DNA from: Liolophura sinensis
Lineage: Eukaryota > Mollusca > Polyplacophora > Chitonida > Chitonidae
Assembly (NCBI RefSeq): GCF_032854445.1
Contig: NC_088299.1
Span: 4,751,001 to 4,815,000 of the forward strand
Reading direction: 5' to 3'
DNA: 64,000 bases
Below are positions 56,125 through 64,000 of this stretch, piece after piece. Position 1 is the stretch's first letter. Each line of letters opens with the position of its first letter. A model generated the notes under the pieces. It was not told the DNA's origin, did not search any database, and saw only the letters and a list, made by a program, of their open reading frames with translations. The position numbers and the translations under genes were made by a program.

Positions 56125-56735
56125 TGGTTTCACGAAAAGTTTTTTTTTTTTACATATGGACCTGATAATTCTTCCTCCGAGTCTTTCTTTCACCGGCCTC
56201 TCCCAAACGTCCCAGTTGACCACAAACCATGGTATGGCAATCAACCAATGGGTCTAAAAGAGATCGGATCCATGATGTCTGATATTCCCCGCAATGCAAA
56301 ACTTAGCCGCTGGTACACGAATCACTGCGTCCGGGCTACGACAGCCACAGTTCTTGCTGATGCCAGGGTTTCTGTGATGGATGTTATGTCTGTGACGGGC
56401 CATCGCAATGAATCCAGTGTAGGGAGTTATGTCACCAAACCGTCCATTTCAAAACGCCGTGAAATCAACAATATCCTGCATGCTTCAAGTCTGTTATCAG
56501 AAAATGCTGAAAGAGAAAATGCCATTGAGTGAAAATACCCCCATGTCAGTCACGCCACTCCCAGTGCAAATGCCCGACGCTGTCGACTGTAATGCTACAC
56601 ATAACAATAGCAATACAGTCCAAATGGCAAAATTCCAGTTTTCAGTCACGCCTCAAAGTTTTGGAGGGCTGTTTAACAATGCAACAATAAATAACAGCAG
56701 AGTTCACATCAACTTCACATCCTCTGGAAAGCAGA
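56125..56735 (+). pseudogene. Tyrosine recombinase C-terminal fragment (Crypton/KIAA1958-like)
   Basis: An open stretch from 56125 to the stop at 56530-56532 encodes the catalytic half of a DUF3504-type tyrosine recombinase: KPWYGNQPMGLKEIG, then YTNHCVRATT with the H-x-x-R pair (Arg codon 56332), TGHRN (His codon 56401) and GSYV (candidate nucleophile Tyr codon 56428), then SKRREINNIL. The polar C-terminal tail (KFQFSVTPQSFGG ... VHINFTS) continues in another frame to about 56730, so there is a frameshift or an unseen splice near 56500. The N-terminal half is absent. A T-rich run and AG dinucleotides just upstream (56141-56213) could mark an exon start. Relatives include Crypton transposons and domesticated ZMYM/KIAA1958 genes. 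It is probably a transposon remnant; one exon of a host gene is possible. Confidence 0.75.
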
Positions 56736-57928
56736 CTGGCTGCAGATCGTCCTTTTCAACTCCCAATTCTTGTTTGATGTTTGTCCGAGTGAAACTGTTG
56801 TTTCTTTATCCACAATGTTCAGTCCGTTTACTCATGTTTTCTCTCTGCGAACGCTATTGCCGGACTGCCGCCAATATACTGCCGTTGACCCAGATCTTCA
56901 AATTTGGTACATTTTACATACTGGTACGGCGCACTGAGTGAAACATGTGCACGGGGCTGGTTTAATGTACATATAACTTTGTACAGATTGCGTCATTACA
57001 AATTTAAATTGTGATAGCCATCCATTGTATTTCACAATACAATAAACGCAAATCATATTTATTTTCATGATACCTTCAACATATAAATTATAATATATTT
57101 ATTTGCTTACTAATAATAAGCATAAACACATATCTGTGATGTTTTTATTGTTTTGTTATTTATCAACATATCTTGAGAAATTAATATTGAATTGAAAATG
57201 TAAACTGAAGTGTTCCATTATTTCAACATTCGTTACCCAGCGTTTATGAATTTGATACAGAATACAACACGACCTCAAAGCATTTACACAAGTAAACCAA
57301 ATAAAATTCAGTATCAAACTATTGTTAACCTAATTTTGTGTGTTTCAATTATTATTTTTTCGTACCTAATTCAGACTTTAATTACATTTAAACAGTTGAA
57401 CTCCCCACGTTTTGCTGATGCCAGAGGTTTCCAGCTCCTTTAGCTCTCTTAGACAGACTTTGGCAAAACTTTTGACCTGCCCGAACTCTCGCTGCCAGCA
57501 ACGAGCGACCTCCCCGGCTCACTGTCAGTGTTTGTCGCTGTTTGACACCATGCCTGTCTTACCGATGCCCACACTGATAACAGCGTCTTAGCTGAAAGCG
57601 GGACAATATGAAAGCAACCCTGCAGATGTTTTACTTTATAGTGCTATATTTTATAGTCGGAATTGTTTTCGAGAAACAAACGTATTCTTTTTATTATTCC
57701 ATTCTAGTCGTGAAGCACGTCCGTAATATTTAGCATCGCATTTTAACACCCCCATTGTAAAACACATCATGGTTTCGTCCAGACTTAGGTCACGCCCCTT
57801 TAGAATGTTTGGTTGGACGAAAACAACGTGTCAGGGAAAGTGGGGGGGTTTTTTGCTGTTAATCTATACCGCAATGGCATTTTTGTTTTAATTACGAATA
57901 GATTTTGCTTCTACCAAGGTAATAGAAT
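56736..57928. other. No recognisable gene
   Basis: AT-rich sequence after the recombinase fragment. A G8 run at 57842-57848 region followed by T6. Nothing identifiable. Confidence 0.45.
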
Positions 57929-58087
57929 AGAAATAATGTTCGCGTCAGGGTAGTCTAATGGTAGTTTTACATCAAATCGATGTGGAAGAGTTTACAAATT
58001 TTAAAATATAAATATAAAATATAAACTCTTCCACATCGATTTGATGTAAAACTACTGTTAGACTACCCTGATGCGAACATTATTTCT
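57929..58087. repeat. Near-perfect 66-bp inverted repeat with 27-bp AT loop
   Basis: Left arm 57929-57994 and right arm 58022-58087 match at all but three positions. The inner end is GATGTGGAAGAGTTTA/TAAACTCTTCCACATC. The spacer is only A/T-rich words. It could be a young fold-back MITE or a hairpin RNA source; flanks show no clear target duplication. Confidence 0.92.
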
Positions 58088-59395
58088 TAAGTGAAGGATT
58101 ACTCTGATAAAAGTAAGTAAGACAAAGAAGTCACATACCCTAACTGAATCCCAACCTTTTCACTTATAGATGAGCAACTTTCAGTGCAGTTTATGCACAT
58201 TTGTAATTTGATGTTGGAGACAAAACTACATTGGTTGGACTGTCCAACTTCTTGGCTTCACAAAAAGTATGATTGTAACATTAAGAATAATGCCTTGAGA
58301 GTATGCTTGAATAAACAGACAAAAAAGTTGAAGAATTACAGTATTGTTTAAAAGAAGTTTGTACTTTAGAACAATGCACAATTGGCAGCACAGCTTTCAT
58401 GTGAAAACATCAGAGCTGATGTAAAAACATCTCACAATATGAATATTCATGGTTGTTTGATAGAAAACAGTAAAACACTTTGAAAGGTGGTGATTGTGTG
58501 GAGTGATCAATGATCAGGCTAAGTCATCAACACCCTCGTTATACCTGGTGGGATGGACATAACACCCTAGTCAAGAGCCAATCAGTAACAGTCGCAGACG
58601 GATAGACAGTTGCTGGGTAATGAAGACGAATGCCATACAGAATTCATGTTTCCTGGTGGAAGTTGGTGAGGAAAGTCTTTGTGCTAGCCATGTGGTGCAT
58701 GAAGAGGGGAGAAGGCAATGCCAGTGTTACTGTCCTTGACTGGCTGACAAATTCTTAGTGTGTCTTTAGTGTGAAGAAAAAAAAAGGGGGAGGGGGGTGG
58801 GGGAGGAACTAAAGGAAAAAAAGCTCACTGAGAACTACAATGTGTATCCAAAGCTCCCTGTACCTTTTTTTTTTGAGACTTTTTGGACTGGATAAAGCAC
58901 GATCAAGTCTTGATCAGTTCAGATATCCCTAACTGTATCTGGCATTCGATTAGCTCAGTTGTGTTTACAGTTCTAAAGGATGAGGTGTTCGCTCTGTATG
59001 TTTTTTTCTCGGTGATTAGACATACATGTACCTCTGTATTAAAAGTTTATTCTTTTTGAGTGAGGAATTAAATCACAAACACTCACTCACTCACTCATTA
59101 AATCCCAATGATGTAAACAAATAAATAAATCAATAAAACAATAATGGACCATTTTGAACACACTGACTTAAGAAACAAAATTGATATTGAGCATCTAGGA
59201 TTATTTGTAGAACTACATGTGTTTATTGAAGAAACCATTTTTAATAATTTAATCATTATATCCCGCCCTTTGAGTGTGACAGTTTGATATCAAGTTGATT
59301 TGTTTGTCCATATGGCACAATGCATCTGTGTACATGTAGAGGGTCATACATGCATCTAGAAAACAAAATGGAAAACTCTGATCTGAGATTTTAAA
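58088..59395. other. No recognisable gene; short SINE B tail
   Basis: 59080-59106 has CAAACACTCACTCACTCACTC followed by ATTAAATCCC, probably a SINE B tail scrap. An A/G-rich run lies at 58769-58806. No exon recognised. Confidence 0.45.
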
Positions 59396-59935
59396 GGTGA
59401 CATTATGACAGTGCACAAAGACATTTTATAAAATGCATCTTAAAGTGATATTGTGACAGTGCACAAAGACATTTTATAAAATGCATCTTAAAGTGATATT
59501 GTGATAGTGCACAAAGACATTTTATAAAATGCATCTTAAAGTGATATTGTGACAGTGCACAAAGACATTTTATAAAATGCATCTTAAAGGGATATTGTGA
59601 CAGTGCACAAAGACATTTTATAAAATGCATCTTAAAGTGATATTGTGACAGTGCACAAAGACATTTTATAAAATGCAACTTAAAGGGATATTGTGACAGT
59701 GCACAAAGACATTTTATAAAATGCAACTTAAAGGGATATTGTGACAGTGCACAAAGACATTTTATAAAATGCATCTTAAAGTGATATTGTGACAGTGCAC
59801 AAAGACATTTTATAAAATGCATCTTAAAGTGATATTGTGACAGTGCACAAAGACATTTTATAAAATGCATCTTAAAGTGATATTGTGACAGTGCACAAAG
59901 ACATTTTATTAAGTGCAGCTTAAAGTGATGTTTTA
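59396..59935. repeat. 48-bp tandem array, about 11 nearly identical units
   Basis: The unit contains GTGACAGTGCACAAAGACAT, TTTATAAAATGCATCTTAAA and GTGATATT. Units differ only by G/T and T/A variants (for example GGGATATT, GCAACTTAAA). Because 48 is a multiple of three, the minus strand is open for 155 codons with a 16-residue repeat. There is no start context, signal or flanking coding sequence to support a gene. Confidence 0.93.
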
Positions 59936-60729
59936 TTAGAGGAAGAGGATGGTAATGGGCCTTATCACATTATCATACTTCTCCTGCTAGTTGGGACAGT
60001 TGCAGGGACAGTACTAGTGGTTGTGCTGTTGCTTTTTGTATCTTTGAATGTATATAGCTTCTCTTTTCAAACAACATGGTGCTTAATCTTGTTTTATATA
60101 TATTGATGTATATTTTGATTGGACTCTGAAGTACATATTTCCCATGTATTTGTTTTCTCTGTGAAGGCCTTGGGGAAGAACAGTTTCATTGTAAATTGAC
60201 CGAGCTACCTTCGATAAATAGATATTATTATTATTATGATACATAGTGATCTTGAAAAGAAACAAGTGCATGTATTTGATTTTGTAGTAATGTATATATT
60301 TGATTGGTGTTTAATTTTTTTCCGCTCATTTGATGGTGATTAGGTTTATTGGTGGAGGAAATGTATTGAAATAATTGTGTTAGCATTTTATGTACAAATC
60401 TAATTACCCAATATCTTCTATTTTTTGGGACACTTGGTCTACTCTTTTTAGCCAATGTATATGTAGCAGTAGCAGAAATATTGAGTTCCTTTTTTCTCAC
60501 ATGGCTAGACCATCTATTGAAAAGCATACGCACATCTTTACTTTTCCAAAAAAGCTGGGAAAGAAACATAATATTCTGCTTTTAGCTCATAATGTCTGTC
60601 TTAAAAATTAGAAGAAATGGGGCAATCTGGTTTCATGCTAAATGATTCTGTTAAATGTTACATGATTGTATATCCATCAGTGTTCATGGTTTTACATAGA
60701 TATTAATACCTTGGTAGATATAAGGTTCT
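59936..60729. other. No recognisable gene
   Basis: Only a weak SINE A-like word (TATTTGATTGGTGTTTAAT) at 60297-60315. AT-rich. Confidence 0.45.
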
Positions 60730-60965
60730 GGGCCCAGTTGTTAGAAAGTGTATTAGCTAATACTAATATTAAGTCATATATTTAAGATTTGAGTCAAATT
60801 CAACAGACTAGGCACTTGACCAAAGTCAAGGTATAACATCAGCATATTTAGTTCATGTTTTACACACTGTTACACAATTATTTTTGGACAAAGATAGAAA
60901 ATTGAAGACTTGGTTTAAAGTTAAATCTGGTATTAAGACTTAAAACAGTTTGAACAACTGGGCCC
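60730..60965. mobile_element. MITE with GGGCCCAGTTGTT termini (copy 2)
   Basis: The left end GGGCCCAGTTGTTAGAAAG is mirrored by CAGTTTGAACAACTGGGCCC. Inner GTATTAGCTAATAC and TGGTATTAAGACTTAAAA blocks correspond to the copy at 6876-7110. About 236 bp, non-coding. Confidence 0.85.
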
Positions 60966-62059
60966 TGGAATGGTTTCTGTATACCAGCAGGTGAGTAATT
61001 GGAAATGGAGAAATATAGTTTTGTAGAGCAACTAGTATTACATTCTGCCGACATATATGCACATGTAAAGTATACAAATTATATACAAGAAGATATACAT
61101 GAAGTCTATACACAGATACAGTAGATGCTTGTGTTCTGGCATGAACTATCAACAGATCATTAGTCTATAGCCGTCTGCCTATCTTTCTGGTACCACTGGA
61201 ACCTGTTTGAGAAGTACCCTGTCCAAATTCTGCCCAACCCTGATCCTACTTATTGCCAGGTAGCAGTGCTATGAACTCATTCTTATATGAACACTCTCCA
61301 TTGAAGACTTTGACAAATATAGTAGATAGTTTGGTTTCCTAGCTCGTCACTCTATTAGTGGGTAGAGTTAAATCTCATTCTTTCTTGTGCTCGGACGGTG
61401 GCTGATATGTATAAATTGAAGTCCTTTATGCAAATTGTCTTAGATACCTGGTTGCATCGTTCCAGTGTTAAGCAGTTGCGCTCATTTTGGACGGTTCTCA
61501 AGCCGTGATTAGGAAGTTACTTGTGGTTCCTGAGAATTGATGTTAATTGTTTCTTGAACTGTTATCAGCCAATGGTGCATGGAAACTTTGCTGTGGTTTT
61601 TGAAGCCTTAAGTTGGGGATAGCCTTTGTGAATGAAAGAAAGTTTATATGAAACAACTTGGAGCATAAATAATGTCTGCACCAGCAAAAGACGAGACAGA
61701 GGTATTCCTACAGTTTTTCTTTTTTTTTTTAAATTTTTTTCCCTGAAAAATTTGATTTCAAAAGCACTTTTGAATGTTTCATACTTAAAAATACATGTTA
61801 ACTCAAAGTTTTTCATTTATAAATGAAAACGGTTTTCCTATGACCTTGACGCACTGTCCAGACTCAAGGTTACCCCAAGATCGCTTTTACTGTGTGTGAT
61901 GTCTACATATAAATTACATGTTCAAGCAAGGTAAAAAGTGTATATCAGTTTTATATTTTACCTATTAAAATTGAAAGTTTTATTATTTGATTGTGAAACC
62001 AACATGTAAGTTGTGAGGACACATTTATTCTTGGAGAAGTGGGAAAGTTTGTAGGTAAC
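60966..62059. other. No firm gene; one weak first-exon candidate
   Basis: ATG at 61672 reads MSAPAKDETE up to a possible donor GAG/GTATTC at 61702. Its acidic S/A/K/D/E character resembles the exon at 35835, so an alternative first exon is conceivable. The donor is weak and the reading is short. The rest holds nothing recognisable. Confidence 0.2.
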
Positions 62060-62195
62060 TCACCAAAGATCAGTGGTTTAATCCAGGCAACGTGCATCAC
62101 TTAATTTCTCCACACATAAAACTGACTCCCACCATGTAGTATTGAATACTTAAGCATGGCATTAAAAACAGTCAAATAGATCAATACATAAATAT
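62060..62195 (+). mobile_element. Degenerate SINE A
   Basis: TTTCTCCACACATAAAACTG, GTAGTATTGAATACTTAAGC, ATGGCATTAAAAACAGTCAA and an ATAAATATA tail. Confidence 0.5.
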
Positions 62196-64000
62196 ACATG
62201 TACTAGTTGGAAAAATTGATGAAATTGGAATTTTAAGCAGTAGATTTTCTCTGAGGAATTTTGTGATTTGTGTCTATAAATGTAAAAAATGTTGAATACA
62301 CTTTGTTTATTGCGTTCAGGTGATGTTAAGTTTATCAGGCTGTAATAAACCAGTTTTCAAAGTGAAAGGTAATCTGTTTTTAAAGTGAAAGGTATATTTT
62401 TCTACACTTGGACACCCTGCTATGCTGGGGAATGACAAATCTGTTCAGAGTTGACATGTCAGATTATGATGGTTACTCACTGGCCAATTTAACGTTTTTA
62501 TTTGTGTGAAATGTTTGCCTCAGTTAAATAGTGCACTTTACCAAACTGGGTATAACAAAGATTTAGAAAAATTTGAATATGACTCTCTATTATGTTATAT
62601 GAATCATTTCTGCAGGGAGGATGGTTTATAAGGTTGTCCCCGAGTCTCAATTCTTTGCAAATATTTGTGAAAAAAATGATAATCTGTCTCGTGAAGAAGT
62701 GCCTTATACCAGCTTAAGTACTCCTTAATCTCAGTTATTTTTTTATTTTGGACCAAAAAAAAAAAAAAAGAATGTGTAGTTACTGCTTAAAAAAAACAAC
62801 TATTCAGCCCTTTTGAGCAATATACAGCTTTTTTGTCTTACATACTTTTTGAATTAATTGCTGTAAATGCCTTTAGTAAATAGATGTACAGTGTAAATAC
62901 ATGTAGCACTGTGTTTGTCAACTGGTTTGTTAAAATTTTGGGGGGGTTTGTCTCAAAGTATTTTATTTTCACTGGTTGTGTTGTGAGTGAAGTGTAAATA
63001 GATGCATGACCTAGTGTCATTTCTGAAAAAAAAAGTGAAAAAGGAGGTTTGCCATTAGAAACATCAGATGTCTTTTTCTGGCCTTAGCCATATATATTTC
63101 CAGCTAATTGTGAAGCTTGCTTGAAAGGCTGTCAGCAGTTCACTGAGTTGTGTACATGTACTTGTATCTCTCTCTCATGTACCCTGTTGAACATTCCAAA
63201 AAACTTGATGTTATATAGCCTTAATTCTGCAGCAAACATGGTTTACTTGTGTAAATGTATGTCTTTGGAAGAAAGAAAAAGGTGTTGAGTGCAAGAGGCT
63301 TATGGTTTTTTGGGGGCTGTATGGCACTGTTACATGTAATATTATTCATCCTTGAGTACTGTAAATGACCTAAAAGTTTGTCCACAATTATATCAATTTG
63401 CTCATTTTGTTGGATACTAAGAGCTCTATTAATCTTGGAAAGTCAGTTTGAAGTTTGTTGGAAAACAGAATGGTATTCTTTTAGAAAAATGTTTCAACAG
63501 GAGAAGAAATATTTTGTGGCACTTGTTTGCCTCTAAAAAGGAGCTTTTTTTCATGGGGAAATTTTTTGATCCTGTATGGTAATCAAATATTTGGAAAAAC
63601 CTGAGGGGACCATCAGTCGCCATTTGGGAGGAATTTCAATGGTTTGGATTGGTCAGTGTGGATCTTATTACCATGGCAACAGCAGTTTACAACTGGTTCT
63701 TTGGCTATGGCTCCGTTGAGGTTACCAAAGTGTTAAGGCTGAGGAATGGTTGGAATCCTGTAAAGGCGTATCTGACATGAGCTGGTTGTAATCAGATATG
63801 ACAGATGTGGGCTAAGTTGGCAAACCTGGCTTTCACCGCTCTAGATAACATCTGAAAGTGTTGGCTATAGGGCTCACCTAAACACTGTAATATCTAGTAT
63901 GTACAAGTACACCCTCCAAAAATCCTATATGGGTGATTGAAAGTAAGAAGGAAAACTGTGATCTACTGAACTGTTTTATTTTTTAAAATTTTTGAGAATT
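62196..64000. other. No recognisable gene
   Basis: AT-rich with A and T runs. A single MITE end (TTGAGTACTGTAAATGACC) lies at 63353. ACCATGGCAACAGCAG at 63670 opens a 35-codon frame with a good start context but no donor or family resemblance. Confidence 0.4.

Noticed and set aside
59403-59870. 155-codon minus-strand frame with 16-residue repeats
   Set aside because: It follows entirely from a 48-bp tandem unit. There is no start context, signal peptide or adjoining exon.
63670-63777. Plus-strand frame starting ACCATGGCAACAGC as a first exon
   Set aside because: Good start context, but only 35 codons, no donor and no recognisable family.

Overview
This is a piece of animal nuclear genome, most likely from a mollusc or another lophotrochozoan. 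Genes are split into short exons with GT/AG introns. The rest is dominated by tRNA-headed SINEs, short inverted-repeat transposons, minisatellites and decayed transposons (BEL/Pao, hAT, tyrosine recombinase). The lineage call rests on my recollection that the two SINE families look like those of bivalve and gastropod genomes. No bacterial features are present.

Left third (1-16 kb). The one gene I can assemble completely is on the minus strand: a six-exon CAP/CRISP-family secreted protein of 276 residues, running from the ATG at 15003 to the stop at 5602. All five introns keep the reading frame, and the CAP signature and cavity residues are intact. Its introns are full of repeats. Intron 3 carries a ~29-bp minisatellite (10.0-12.36 kb) whose monomer matches the exon 3/intron 3 splice-donor junction, so the exon end coding the CAP signature appears to have been copied about 45 times into the intron. 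A hAT-like MITE with 13-bp terminal repeats (11063-11930) sits inside that array. Intron 5 holds a higher-order array with a 208-bp unit.

Middle (16-35 kb). A broken hAT transposase pseudogene lies at 17.39-19.68 kb. Two full-length SINE A copies in opposite orientation, each with its own target-site duplication, lie at 21.3 and 21.9 kb. A decayed BEL/Pao LTR retrotransposon with both LTRs spans about 23.77-29.94 kb and carries a SINE A insertion. Just beyond it is a 51-bp fragment of a SINE B tail between perfect 14-bp direct repeats. Several unclassified dispersed repeats follow, including one whose second copy lies inverted 21 kb downstream.

Right half (35.8-64 kb). A probable first coding exon at 35835-35942 (plus strand, good splice donor) is followed by AT-richer, intron-like sequence with no second exon I can defend. 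It contains further SINE and MITE copies, a ~20-bp array (39.85-41.78 kb), a 52-bp/312-bp higher-order array (46.26-47.21 kb), 156-bp repeats (47.9-48.85 kb), a 48-bp array (59.4-59.94 kb), a 66-bp near-perfect inverted repeat (57929-58087) and a tyrosine-recombinase fragment with an intact H-x-x-R/GH/Y set (56.13-56.73 kb).

SINE A: tRNA-like head, body ending in a GGTGTTTTACGCC-type tail and (AAATA)n; plus strand means head first. SINE B: tRNA-like head, tail ending in (CACT)n. These names are mine, not database names. Family assignments come from reading the sequence and were not checked by any search.
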